DNA of 64,000 nucleotides. Source: Pochonia chlamydosporia 170. Its lineage: Eukaryota; Ascomycota; Sordariomycetes; Hypocreales; Clavicipitaceae. The translations under genes were made by a program, and so were the position numbers. Below are positions 1-10,607 of this stretch, piece after piece (position 1 is the first letter of the stretch; each line of letters starts with the position of its first letter). The DNA is taken from positions 1,860,001 through 1,924,000 of the forward strand of contig NC_035793.1 in assembly GCF_001653235.2 (NCBI RefSeq), read 5' to 3'. The notes beneath the pieces were generated by a model. That model was not told the DNA's origin. It made no database searches and saw nothing but the letters and a program-made list of their open reading frames with translations.

Positions 1-324
1 ATGTCATGACTGAGAGTTGGCACTGGGTGTTGATGACGATGCTGCAGTAGTTCATGGAGACGAGGAGCGCACCTTGAGTGAGTTAGTTTTGGGGTTAATG
101 AGACAATGTATTGTGAATGACTTACCATTTGCGGTGGCTGTTCCAACGTTGTGAGGCTCAAGGGTCTTGATGGACTGGGTGTTGGCTAGTATGTCGTTAG
201 TATCCCTTCGTGTGTGTGAGACTGAGTGCGACTTGGACTTACACCATGATTCGGCGACGCTACCTGCTGCAAAGGTGCTAAGGGCAACAAGGCCAGTGAA
301 GATGGTCATCTTGGAGGTGGACAT
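1..324 (-). CDS. small secreted protein, C-terminus beyond left edge
   Basis: The start codon is at 322-324 and the gene runs off the left edge, so only the N-terminal part is visible. Residues 1-24 form a signal peptide: Lys near the start, then a hydrophobic stretch ending AAGSVA. The next in-frame Met (residue 6) would give an equally good signal peptide. A 53-nt intron at 73-125 (GTAAGT donor, CTCAAG acceptor) interrupts a Gly codon. Exon 2 (72 to below 1) continues in frame to the edge and contains two cysteines (MNYC and NTQC contexts). I recognise no domain. A short Cys-containing secreted protein could be a cell-wall protein or an effector-like protein; function is not assigned. Confidence 0.6.
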
Positions 325-1786
325 TTTGATTGAGGTAGTCGAAAAAAGTGTGAGTTTCGCGAGGAGAGGGTAAGTTGTAAGTTGAGCTTGTGTTGTAGAC
401 TAAAGCCTGATTTGTGAGAAATATGGTAAGAAGTGAGGGAGGTGAGATGTTTCTACTGGAAAGGAGTATTGGAAGGGGGATTCACGCCGTTTTAATAACC
501 ATTGGCGTGTAAGTTTGACGAGGGAGGCGAATTGGCTTGGAATGGCGAGAGCAGCTGCGTTGCGCAACTTGGGGTGTGGGTGAAGAATGAAAGTGTCGAT
601 ATTAAGGGAGGATAGTGGAATACGGAATTGACTGTGTTTATTGAGTTTCGCATACCTGGATTGAATGTGAGGATGTTGGGTGCATCAAGGGAGGAGAGGT
701 GGATCGTGTGGAGGGAGTGCGATTTTCAGCTGCGTGTATACTGAAAGTGACTGGAGGTTGCAATTACAGTAAATTTCGAATGATTGCTGCTATGCATTGT
801 CATGACAGCTGGCTGGCTTGGGATGAGTGTGAAAAGATCATTTGACAGTGAGCTACATGTGAGTTGCAAGTGACAGGCGGCCCGTATTGTCGAGTCGCAC
901 TATTTCGTGCACTTGTCAGATGGATCGGGAAAATGGATTATTGGTGAAACTACGTGTCTCATATGGCGGTTAGCGTGATTGACAAACTTAACTTGTGGTG
1001 AGTGAGACAGGTTGCGATGACTATGGGTATCAATATAGTATATTCCATATTTGAGGTGGACTTGTGAATAGGCCATTTATTTGGGCTTTAACTTGTATAT
1101 ATTCTGTTCTGTTAAGAGGTCTTGACATGCAAAGTAAAATAATGCGTCTAGTTTAATGGACTGGCTCGAAACTGGGCACGTCACTCTCATAGTCGATGTT
1201 GCATTGCGAATGTGAGTGCAATATGATGTGCGATTGTGTTAGTGGCCTTGAGACTGGATGGTTGGTGTCCGTATTGTTGGTAGTCTCTCTGTCATTCTTG
1301 CTGTGTTGATAAGGTAGATGGGCTGAGAGATGGAGTGCTATATTCATCATGCTGGGTTTACATCGTGGTATTTATTGCCAGTCTCAAGCTGTCGTCTCGT
1401 TAATGCTGACTGAGCTAGTGAATGGTGGTGAGATGACGCCACCTAAGTTTAGTCCGTGAACAATCTACATTATCTTATAACTCGAAGAATGGCATGTCCA
1501 ATATTCCAACTAATGGAAAAATTACGCCAGACACATTTCAAACGGAAACGATGGTGATGTTCGTAAACTATCGTCGTCACCTAGGGTGAGATGGACATCT
1601 ATCCACCACACCGCATCCCTAACAAGGTGAAATCACAAAATAGAGCAGAACAACAAAGTACAAAAGACAGACCCTTATTATTCCCAGCTCAGCTACAAGC
1701 AAAGCAACACGCAAAAAGATACACACTTGAGCCGCCGCACAACTCCCCAACGCCGCAAAAAGTAACCTCGACTCGAGACTCTTCAA
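325..1786. other. intergenic, no gene seen
   Basis: This 1.46 kb separates the secreted-protein gene from the tRNA pair. The 325-700 part is presumably the promoter of the minus-strand secreted-protein gene. Small open frames lack any recognisable domain or splice partners, and I see no repeat. Confidence 0.5.
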
Positions 1787-1880
1787 TGGACAGACGGGGA
1801 ATCGAACCCCGGACCACTCCCAGATATTTCAGTTGAATGAATTTTGCTAAGGGAGTATTATACCACTAAACCATCCGCCC
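1787..1880 (-). tRNA. tRNA-Ala(AGC) with 22-nt intron
   Basis: On the minus strand the 7-bp acceptor stem GGGCGGA (1880-1874) pairs with TCTGTCC (1794-1788), using G.U at the third pair. G3:U70 is the identity element of alanine tRNA. The D-arm has a GTGGT loop. The anticodon stem CTCCC/GGGAG encloses loop bases TTAGCA, with anticodon AGC at 1848-1846, and the T-arm is CGGGGTTCGATTCCCCG. A 22-nt intron (1844-1823) lies after position 37, the canonical site for nuclear tRNA introns. The discriminator base is A (1787). Removing the intron leaves a 72-nt body. A second copy with nearly the same exon but an unrelated intron follows at 2058-2153. Confidence 0.93.
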
Positions 1881-2057
1881 AATCAGATGCTTTCTCGTTG
1901 TGCATAATCGACTCAAGATGCTTTCCTGGTGGTGGGAGCCGAGCCAAAAATATTTTACCAAGACGATCCACATCTCATGCAATAGACTTGCCCATAGAGA
2001 CCGCAAGGCAAAAATGCAAAAAAACAAGGTATAACAGTGGAATTAATACCACTACTT

Positions 2058-2153
2058 TGGACGAACGGGGAATCGAACCCCGGACCACTCCCAGATTTTA
2101 TCCATTAGATGGAATCATGCTAAGGGAGTATTATACCACTAAACCATCCGCCC
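2058..2153 (-). tRNA. tRNA-Ala(AGC) with 24-nt intron
   Basis: This is the second minus-strand alanine tRNA. The acceptor stem GGGCGGA (2153-2147) pairs with TTCGTCC (2065-2059) and again has G3:U70. The anticodon stem CTCCC/GGGAG surrounds anticodon AGC at 2121-2119. The intron occupies 2117-2094 (24 nt) after position 37, and the spliced body is 72 nt. Exon sequence matches the neighbouring copy except near the 3' acceptor strand (TTCGTCC here, TCTGTCC there), while the introns do not match. The spacing and shared exon point to a local duplication in which exons were held and introns diverged. Confidence 0.94.
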
Positions 2154-2650
2154 AATGGGAATTTGTTGGCAATTTCGGTGCTATTTCGCTAGATGAGGGC
2201 TTTGAAGAAAAGTTGTGTGACAGAGTGGGGACAATGGCCTCTCCAGAGTCCAGACGTGGAGGGTCTGTGGTTGGGATTCAGACAACTGTCAGAGGAGGAA
2301 GACCAATAGGAGACATTTTGACATTTAGTCGCATGGTGTGGTGGGACCTGAGTTTGACGGTTGGTCAACGTTTAATTGCTGAGTTCGATCTTCGTGTCGC
2401 CGAAATAGGAAACGCTTCAGGCTTACTTGGGCTTCCCACTTACATGATGGCAAATGTCAGTATCATCCAAAACACAGGTAGCAGGCATGCTTTCAATAAA
2501 GAGAATTTCAATAGAAAAGTAACGTGAAATGGACCCAAACACGCCGTCGTGACTCATATTCCGTAACTCATTACTTTTATACATGCCCCCATTACCCCAT
2601 GCCCTGGTACTATTCCAACTTACATCACTGCCATCATTGCCTCATACATC
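2154..2650. other. intergenic, tRNA 5' flank and DUF6594 gene 3' flank
   Basis: This stretch holds the upstream flank of the second tRNA and the downstream flank of the minus-strand DUF6594 gene. A long open frame that runs through the tRNAs continues here but is a by-product of the tRNA repeats. I see nothing else. Confidence 0.5.
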
Positions 2651-4558
2651 TCATTTCACAGCTCCGGCAACCACCGCCATAGCGCCGAAGTATAGCCCCG
2701 AATATAAAATATAATCTAGTCTGTGCCGCTGCATATCAGGCAACAACCCAGCCTGATCGGCCATGATGCCCACGCTAAGTGCAACGAGCAACACAATGGC
2801 CATGCGGGAGACGAAGTTGGGGACGACGGCAAAAGTCATGATAGGCACAAACACAATACACATTCCCGACAAGGCGAGCCGTACAAAAATCGCATCACTC
2901 GGTCGTTGAGGCATGGCCTGCTCTGGCCGTGGTGATGCCGAGCTGGTGTTGTCCTTGAAGAAAGCTGGGAAATGCGGCTCCTCGACTGGCTTGGGCATTG
3001 GCGTTGGCCCATCGCCCATGGTGTTGAAGTCGTCGACAGACTGACCTGGTCCAGCCAGAGAGACCAGGTCGTTGGCCGCGTCTAGGAATCGTGTCTCGTC
3101 GTCTATGATTAACTTGCTTGTTGTCAAGTAGGTTTTGTACATGTGAATGTCGCGCCAAGTTGGCACCGGAATGTCTTGAACTTTGCGAAACGATGCGAGA
3201 ACTTGATCTGGTTTGTGTCAGATGATGATGGTTGATACCTGAAGATATGTGAATACGCGGTGCTTACTATACTGACTCAACTTGTAACCGATATGACCCA
3301 GTACCTCGGTCTTTTGATCCGCTAAGCTGCCGTTGATCCAGCGGTCTTGTCGACGGGAAGCTGGTAGCACACCACCCGGATAACTTCTCTTCAAGGTATC
3401 CTTTGCTTCCAATGTTGTGAGCTGACGCTCCAAATCTGCAATTTCGTCCTGCATGTAGAGAAGCAACCGATGGTTCAGAGAGTCGAACCGGCGATAGATT
3501 GGTGCAAGTGCTTGTCCGCCAGCGTCTCCAGAGAGCTTCGCTGCCAGGAGCTGGTATCCACTGGGCGCCATGGTCTCCAGACGGCCGGTAAACTCTGGAT
3601 AAAAGTTCCCGGGCTGCTGTTCCGACCGCAGGTCGTTCTGAGGCACACTGGCGTTTGACCGCGGCGTGGGTGGAATGCCATGTTCATAGGGTTGGGTAAA
3701 CGCTCCTCGAGAGGGCAAATCCGTCCCATAGTCACCCTGGAGGCTTGCTGGGTTATCGGGGAAACGAAACGGCGGTTGCTGATCATTCCAGTTGGGCTGT
3801 ATCTTGCTGGCATCGCTTTGATAGAGACCAAATACGTTTGGCTGGCCGTTTGTCCTCGGCTGGCCAACCCCGTGGCCAAGATTCGACCAAGCATACCCTT
3901 CTGCGCTCCTGCGGGATGTAGGACGGCTGGCTTCAGAAGTAGTTGCTGAATTTTTGGCAGAGTCTTGTGAAATGAGATAGTCCATAACACTGGGGCGGCG
4001 TAGTGACGCCCTTTGGTGGTTGTTTTGGGGCACAGTTATATCAGGAGACCCAGAATGACGTGGAAGCGAGGCTTCTTTGCCTTCCTGCATATGGTCCTCC
4101 CATCTAAGGGGCTCCGCCTTCTTTTCTAACGCAGCTGGGCTTCGCGGAGGCTCGTTGATAGGTGGTGTAGTGACACAGAAAGATGATGGCGGCGTGTCAG
4201 CGACATTGAGCTGAACCTGTCCGTCGTCGTCTTCGTCGTCGAAACAGTCCTCTACCGTGGCCGACATGAAGTTCTTGCTGGGAATGTGGGGAGATGGGCG
4301 AGGGGAGATGATTTCTAGAGACGACGAAGACGAGGCGTGATTTAATGAAACATTATAATTACTGTCCTCGACGTGTGCAAGAGATGACTCCTCACTGTCC
4401 TCAGCAAGCACCTTGGCGTCGGGGTCTGTTGCAACTGGGGAAAAGGCCGCAGCCTCATCTTCGGTGACAGCCGGCACGGTATTGTGGTCATCGGGCTGGT
4501 CACTTACAGGACTGACCGAACCATCTGCTGGATTATTCGTTTCGCTTGTAATGCTCAT
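2651..4558 (-). CDS. DUF6594-domain membrane protein
   Basis: Two exons (3268-4558 and 2651-3207) separated by a 60-nt intron (GTAAGC donor, ACCAG acceptor) encode 615 residues. The N-terminal 300 or so residues are acidic, Ser/Pro-rich and probably disordered. The family core follows: a YELLA-like segment (GYQLLAAKLSG), then RRFDSLNHRLLLYMQDEIADL, then RSYPGGVLP, and, across the intron, a YNQVLASFRKV/P.W motif. The C-terminus has about three hydrophobic spans (FVRLALSGMCIVFVPIMTF, MAIVLLVALSVGIM, ILYSGLYFGAMAVVAGA). This order is typical of the fungal DUF6594 family, whose biochemical role is unknown. The splice junction restores the conserved YNQ motif exactly, which supports the intron. 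Confidence 0.88.
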
Positions 4559-5956
4559 TGTGGCGTAGAGTTTGTGGGAAAAAAAAAAGGGTTATGAGCG
4601 TTGTCTGTATATCCGGGCCATAATGGTCAAATGAGAGCTGGAAGATTTGGGCGCGAGCAGGAATTAGAAACGGTAAATAGTTACACTTATAATGGCTTAA
4701 AAGGGATCAAATCACTCCTAACCACTACCCAGTGAGAATTATTTGCAAACTGGGGGGCCAGTTCTCCGTATAGAAAGATAGGTCCGCAACGAGGCACTTT
4801 GTGTGCGCTCGTGTGTGTCTTCTCAATGCAGGAGGCACTGGCCGAGGGTTTGATTATAATGTCACACCGCGTAAGTTTCCACCCAGTCCATATAATTTTG
4901 ACTTATGACGAAGAACTGGTCCTTTGACACAGACGCCCTGTGCCTTGTGACTGCTCGTCATTGGCGCTGGCCATACCCTCTCACAACACGGATCAGAAAC
5001 AGGCAGAGTGAGGCAACGACACGTGTTGCTGGATCAGAGGAACTGCAGAATATGCAGGCTCTTTGCTCTGGTCCGCATTGCACCAGCGTACACCAGAGCC
5101 AGACCAGAGTGGACGGACATGCTGGTCCAGTCTTCCCTGGGCACTTGAGAGCCCAAAAGTTCAGCATGTAGTAGGCTGAATGTCTTTGGGCTGTACCAAA
5201 GACGCCAGCATTTTGAGGCTCGACATCGACACATCAGTCTTGCCAAACCCAACGGTGCCCAACGCAACGACGCGCGCTATGCATCACATATTCATTCTCC
5301 AGACTGAGCAAATTTGTCGTGGAACAAATTACGAATTAGCTGACTTTTGCGGTTGACATGGGGGGATGAAAATCGGACGAGTTCGTTGGCGGAAGCAGTC
5401 GAAGGTCATGCACCATGACGGGGATCAGAAAAGTTGGACATGCGGGTGGGGGTGAGATTTTCGCATTCAATGTTTGATGCCGTGAAGTCAGTCATCAAGC
5501 TTGGGAAGTTTGGTTTTGGAACAGACGGAAGGAACCACACACGACGGACGTGGTCACGGCCGGCTCCACAACAGCTCGTCACTCGTCTGCCTCTGGTTGC
5601 TTCAATCTCCACCATGCACAACCAAGACTGGCAGACAGGGTACATACATACATACTTCGTACATTTGGTGCTTTGAAAATTCCGTCATCATCGGCAGCAC
5701 AACCCCAATTGGCACGACCTTTTATCGATCTGCGCTCATCTGCAGCTGCTGCAGCCAATTCCCCCTCCTCGGTTCTAGTCTACGTTGCGCTGCTCGGTCC
5801 GAAAGCCAGTTGGCATCTGCATCTGCTTCTGCGTCGCCAAACCCAGACACATTTACCGAATCCGATTGAGCAATGCACACCACTCTCTATGACGTCGAAC
5901 CAAACACGCCATTACCGTAGATCGACATAGAAAAACAGATTTAGCTGCTCCTCGCC
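4559..5956. other. intergenic, divergent promoter region
   Basis: This 1.4 kb lies between the divergently transcribed DUF6594 and GatB genes, so it should carry both promoters. A poly-A/T run lies just upstream of the DUF6594 start. Short overlapping frames at 4905-5930 show no domain or signal and I do not call them. Confidence 0.5.
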
Positions 5957-7846
5957 ATGCTCAGAATGAGGCGAGTGACCATCTCAGAGATAGGGGGATA
6001 TCTCCTTGACGGGAGACTCTCGCAGCAAGGCTGTTTGGTTGGCCGACGCTCCCTTGCAAGGAGTACTGCCGCAGCCTTGCGACACTTGGCTCCTTCGCCT
6101 GGGTTATTCCGAGCTGCATCTACCGCTGCAGTACCCGCTTCCTCTGTGACAAAACCAGTCATTCCTCTGCGGAAGCAGTTAAAGGAAGAGGCAAAGCTTG
6201 CAAAGAAGCAGAACAAAAAGAAGTCAAAGGGTGACTCTCAGACCGTGGATGGTTGGGAATTGACTGTGGGCATTGAAATACATGCCCAGCTCAATACAGC
6301 CCGGAAGCTCTTTTCGCCTGCTACCACATCATTCAACGATGAGCCCAATAGTCATGTCGCTCTGTTTGACGTCTCAATGCCTGGGAGCCAACCTCTGATA
6401 CAGAAAGAAACACTACTTCCAGCATTACGTGCTGCGTTGGCTCTTAACTGCGATATACAATCTACCAGTCGTTTCGACAGAAAACACTATTTCTGGTGGG
6501 ACCAGCCGGCTGGATATCAAATCACACAATACTACGAGCCCTTTGCCAAGAATGGTCATATCACTCTGCATGCCCGGGATGGTATTGCCGCTGAAGATGG
6601 CGAAAGTGTTACTGTTGGCATAAAACAAGTCCAGCTCGAGCAAGATACCGCCAAGACATTGGGACAAGGCGAAAATGTGCAGTGGCTAGATTTCAACCGA
6701 GTTGGCGTACCTCTCATTGAAATCATAACGGAGCCCGACATGCACCATCCTCGAACGGCAGCCGCGTTTGTTCGAAAAGTCCAGCTGCTGCTCAATGCTG
6801 TTGACACTTGTGTTTCAGGAATGGAGACTGGCGGCCTTAGAGCCGACGTGAATGTATCAGTCCGCAAATCTGACGACCCATCTCGCAAGTTGGGCACAAG
6901 GACGGAAATCAAGAACCTCAGCACCATCAAGGCAGTGGAGGACGCCATCATCGCTGAGAGGGACCGCCAGATTCGAGAGCTAGAAGCTGGGGGTGTGATC
7001 GCGGGCGAGACTCGAGGCTGGTCTCTTGGATCGAAGGAGACTCGAAGGCTGAGGGGCAAGGAGGGCGAGGTCGACTACCGCTACATGCCCGATCCCGACA
7101 TTGCGCCACTCGTGATTGGAAACGATCTGATTGAGCATCTGCGGAGCTCCTTAGCCGTCTTGCCTGATGCTGAGCTTGACACCTTGATAAACGATTTCGG
7201 CCTGACAGCAAAAGACTCACTTTCTCTTATTACTTTGGACAATGGAGCCAGGGTTCAATACTTTTACAAGGTTTTGGACAGTATCGACAAAAGAATGCAA
7301 TCCGAATTTGGAAACGGAAGCGATGAGTCAAAGCCCGAGTTCAAGGAGTATGCAACTCTTGCTGCGAACTGGGTCACGCATGAACTTGGACGCTTGACAA
7401 CATATAAGGCGGGGCCATTCGCCACCGGCGAGTTGTCATTCACGGCTGACGGGGAATGTGCCCAAGTTCCTTCTGTTAGTTTGTCGCAACTCCTTTATCA
7501 TCTGTCTCGCAATCAAATCACAGGCAAGGTAGCTAAAGAGCTTCTTCTATCGATTTATCTTGATGAGCTTCAAGGCGATGTGGATGCGGCCATCGAGGCT
7601 AATAACTTGTGGTTCAAAGAAATCTCGGAAGCCGAGTATCGTCAGTTGGCAGACGAAGCCGTGGAAGGAGAAGATAAGGTTTTGCAAGAATTTGTTGATT
7701 ACAAGAAGTTTCCGCAAGGAAAGTTGATGTATCTTGTTGGCAAGATGATGAGAATGGGCCCTGCGGAGCGCATTGATCCCACAACTGCGGAAGCAGTCAT
7801 GCGAGCACGGGTTGGAGTCACAACTGCGAAGCAGGCGGTGGTGTGA
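5957..7846 (+). CDS. PET112: mitochondrial glutamyl-tRNA(Gln) amidotransferase subunit B (GatB)
   Basis: A single exon encodes 629 residues. GatB is the tRNA- and ATP-binding subunit of the GatFAB-type complex that converts Glu-tRNA(Gln) to Gln-tRNA(Gln) in mitochondria. The first 70 or so residues are Arg/Ser/Ala-rich with almost no acidic residues (RRSLARSTAAALRHL), as in a mitochondrial presequence, followed by a Lys-rich linker. The GatB core begins at about residue 95 (LTVGIEIHAQL). It includes SMPGSQP, the FDRKHYFWWDQPAGYQITQ block, FNRVGVPLIEIITEPDMHHP near 245 and EIKNLSTIKA. The C-terminal 130 residues form the YqeY-like tail domain. The length fits a precursor with its presequence. 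The next gene on this strand encodes another aminoacyl-tRNA enzyme. Confidence 0.95.
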   Translation: MLRMRRVTISEIGGYLLDGRLSQQGCLVGRRSLARSTAAALRHLAPSPGLFRAASTAAVPASSVTKPVIPLRKQLKEEAKLAKKQNKKKSKGDSQTVDGWELTVGIEIHAQLNTARKLFSPATTSFNDEPNSHVALFDVSMPGSQPLIQKETLLPALRAALALNCDIQSTSRFDRKHYFWWDQPAGYQITQYYEPFAKNGHITLHARDGIAAEDGESVTVGIKQVQLEQDTAKTLGQGENVQWLDFNRVGVPLIEIITEPDMHHPRTAAAFVRKVQLLLNAVDTCVSGMETGGLRADVNVSVRKSDDPSRKLGTRTEIKNLSTIKAVEDAIIAERDRQIRELEAGGVIAGETRGWSLGSKETRRLRGKEGEVDYRYMPDPDIAPLVIGNDLIEHLRSSLAVLPDAELDTLINDFGLTAKDSLSLITLDNGARVQYFYKVLDSIDKRMQSEFGNGSDESKPEFKEYATLAANWVTHELGRLTTYKAGPFATGELSFTADGECAQVPSVSLSQLLYHLSRNQITGKVAKELLLSIYLDELQGDVDAAIEANNLWFKEISEAEYRQLADEAVEGEDKVLQEFVDYKKFPQGKLMYLVGKMMRMGPAERIDPTTAEAVMRARVGVTTAKQAVV

Positions 7847-8470
7847 AGGATGGTGTTGTTGGTGCTAATGTACGAATAAACGGCTTTTACTATAGGCGGA
7901 TTGTATGATAAAGTGTATCACGTCGAGGATGTCGACTGTTCTTCTATTCAATCCTGAGCTGACTTGTATGGTAATATGTCAAGTTCCATGCCCATAGAGC
8001 CTGCAGCTGGTGAAGCGGGGACGTCCAACAAGCTGGTCATGAGCGATTGGTGCCGAGGAATTAACAGTGTAATATATACGGAGAAGATAATAATCATTCG
8101 GCAAGACAGAAAAACTATATTTGTATGTCGTGGCAGATTTTGCTCAAACTTGGCTTTTGCCGCCCAAGAGATTGTCTCGTGAGTCGCCAACTGATGCGTC
8201 TCATGAACTCGAAGTCTAACGGCCCCACTTTCGTGTGGCCCTTTGGGCTGCCAGACAGACTCACTGCCAGCTGGTGGCGGGGCACAGACCCCGACATCTG
8301 GACCATGGAAATTCTGAGAGGCCTGGATTGGATTGGCGGGACTCGACATAATTTGTGACTCAGGTCCAAGTCTGGTAATTCCACCACGAGATTTCAGATC
8401 ACCACCAGCAAAACTTCCTGCCGCAGGTTTCGCATGAATTTCGTCTAGACGCACACAATTCCCATCCACC
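7847..8470. other. intergenic between GatB and PheRS alpha
   Basis: This holds the GatB 3' flank and the PheRS alpha promoter and leader. A long minus-strand frame overlaps this region and the first PheRS exon but shows no protein signal of its own. Confidence 0.5.
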
Positions 8471-10607
8471 ATGGCGGCCCCGACCGAGACTCCCGCCGGG
8501 GACCTTGCGACCCAAGTCCTGCATGCGTTGGACAAGAATTCACCCCTCCTCTCGTCTGAGGCCTTCCCCGCGATCCCCTCCACCGAGGTCAAGGGTGCGC
8601 TCGACAGACTTGCCTCCCGTGACATGGTCAAGTACGAAACGATCGACCGAGAAGAAGCCATTCTAGAGCCCGAGGGCGAGCAGATTGCCGCCAATGGCAG
8701 CCACGAAGCCCGTGTTTTCGAAGCCTTGCGCTCTGCGGTGGAGGGGCTGACTATCCAGGAACTCGAGAAGACTATCGGGGACAAGAATGTCGTCAAGATT
8801 GGTCAGGGACGAGCTTTCAGAGAGAAGTGGATTTCCAAGACTCAGGGTAAGGGACCTTTTATATTTGCAATTTTGAGATTCGACGATTTTGCACGAGTTC
8901 CTTTTTTTCTTTACTGACGCCCGATATCGCAGATGGCAAGTTCAAAGCTGCCGTGAGTAGCACCCGAATACACGAAGTCGACAAAACATACAGTATAGCT
9001 AATGAAGATGCTATGATTTAGAAAGAATCCATCAAGGACGTCACCAAGGAACAGATGCAGACCATCCAGTCAACGAAATCATACCCCGACGCCAAGATGC
9101 TCGCTGATCTGAAGAAGCGCAAACTCGTCCGAACCCAAAAGATTATCAGCTTCAAGGTCCAAAAGGGCGACAAGTTTGCCCTCAAAATCCCCGAGGTGGC
9201 CACCGACCTGACGGCCGACATGATTGCCAGCGGGTCATGGAAGACGGCTACCTTCAAGGGCTACAACTTCAAGGCATTGGGCGCGGACCAGCAGTCTGGT
9301 GCCCTGCATCCCCTCAACAAGGTCCGATCTGAGCTGAGGCAGATTTTCTTTGAGATGGGGTTCCAGGAGATGGCTACAGACAAGTATGAAAACGGGGTTG
9401 GTGATGTGTACTTGGGATGAGGTTAACATGTGCTTAGGTTCGTCGAGTCTGGGTTCTGGAACTTTGACTCGCTGTTCGTGCCGCAACAACATCCTGCTCG
9501 TGATATGCAGGATACTGTATGTACATGGATGTTGTGTAGTGTTTTGGGAATCGTTCAATAAGCTGACACTGCGGACAGTTTTACGTCTCAGACCCCAAGC
9601 TGGCAGACATGCCTAGGGCGGAAGATCCAAGTGACAAGGCTGATTATCAGGCTTACTGGGATAATGTAAAGGCTGTACATCAGGTACGTTTACTTACATA
9701 AGCTGCGCGTTGATATCGCATCGATGCTAATATTTAGTGCAGGACGGCAAATACGGCTCGATCGGCTATCGATACCCCTGGTCTGGAGAAGAGTCCAAGA
9801 AGCTCGTCCTTCGAACGCACACCACAGCCATCAGTGCCAACATGCTTTACAAACTTGCGCAGCAAAAGGGTCCGGATGGTCGGCCCCCGCCAGCCCGTTA
9901 CTTTTCCATCGATCGTGTGTTCCGTAACGAAACCGTCGACGCCACGCATTTGGCAGAGTTCCACCAGGTTGAGGGTGTCATTGCGGACTACGACTTGACC
10001 TTGGGTGGTCTCATGGAGGTTAGACTTTCAATCCAGGCAGGCAGTTCATTGGGTGAGATGGTTGCTGACACATTGTAGTTTATGGACATTTTCTTTGGCA
10101 AGATGGGCATTACCGACCTCAAGTACAAGTGTGCTTACAACCCTTGTGAGTGGCTCGTGTTCCGGGAACGGTGACCGCACCAGACACTAATCAGACTGCA
10201 GATACTGAGCCCAGTATGGAAATCTTCTCTTATCGTAAGTCTTGATCACCAATGCTCTTATATGTAAGCCACTGTTAACCCCATAAAGACAAGGGCCTCG
10301 GAAAGCTTGTCGAAATCGGCAACAGTGGCATGTTCCGTGCTGAAATGTTGGAATCTATGGGTTTGCCGTACGTATAGTAGTCCTCTTGACTTTGCTCTCT
10401 TGATCCTATCCCGTGCGAAATATCCTTATGAAATACAACCTCTGACCTGTCTCTAGTAAGGACATGCGAGTTTTCGGCTGGGGTCTGTCTCTTGAACGCC
10501 CCACCATGATCAAGTATGGCATCTCAAACATTCGCGAACTGTTGGGTCACAAGGTCGATCTCAACTTTATGCGCAACAGCCCCGCGGTGCGTTTGGATAA
10601 GGCGTAA
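8471..10607 (+). CDS. FRS2: cytosolic phenylalanyl-tRNA synthetase alpha subunit
   Basis: Ten exons: 8471-8846, 8933-8952, 9022-9383, 9438-9516, 9579-9683, 9743-10018, 10079-10145, 10202-10234, 10289-10367, 10457-10607. They encode 515 residues. The product is the catalytic alpha subunit of the alpha2-beta2 cytosolic enzyme that charges tRNA(Phe). The N-terminal 200 residues are winged-helix-like and typical of eukaryotic PheRS alpha. The catalytic core carries [19 protein letters not shown], class II motif 2 ([19 protein letters not shown], with Arg375 and Glu377) and motif 3 ([12 protein letters not shown], Arg480). Every junction restores a family-conserved block, which fixes the phases. 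There is no presequence, so it is the cytosolic form. Exon 2 is only 20 nt and exon 8 is 33 nt. Confidence 0.95.

Noticed and set aside
1844..2527. 227-codon plus-strand open frame through the tRNA pair
   Set aside because: It is produced by the antisense of the two tRNA genes and repeats their sequence; no protein-like features.
7948..8796. 282-codon minus-strand frame over the PheRS alpha start
   Set aside because: It overlaps the well-supported first exon on the other strand and has no domain.
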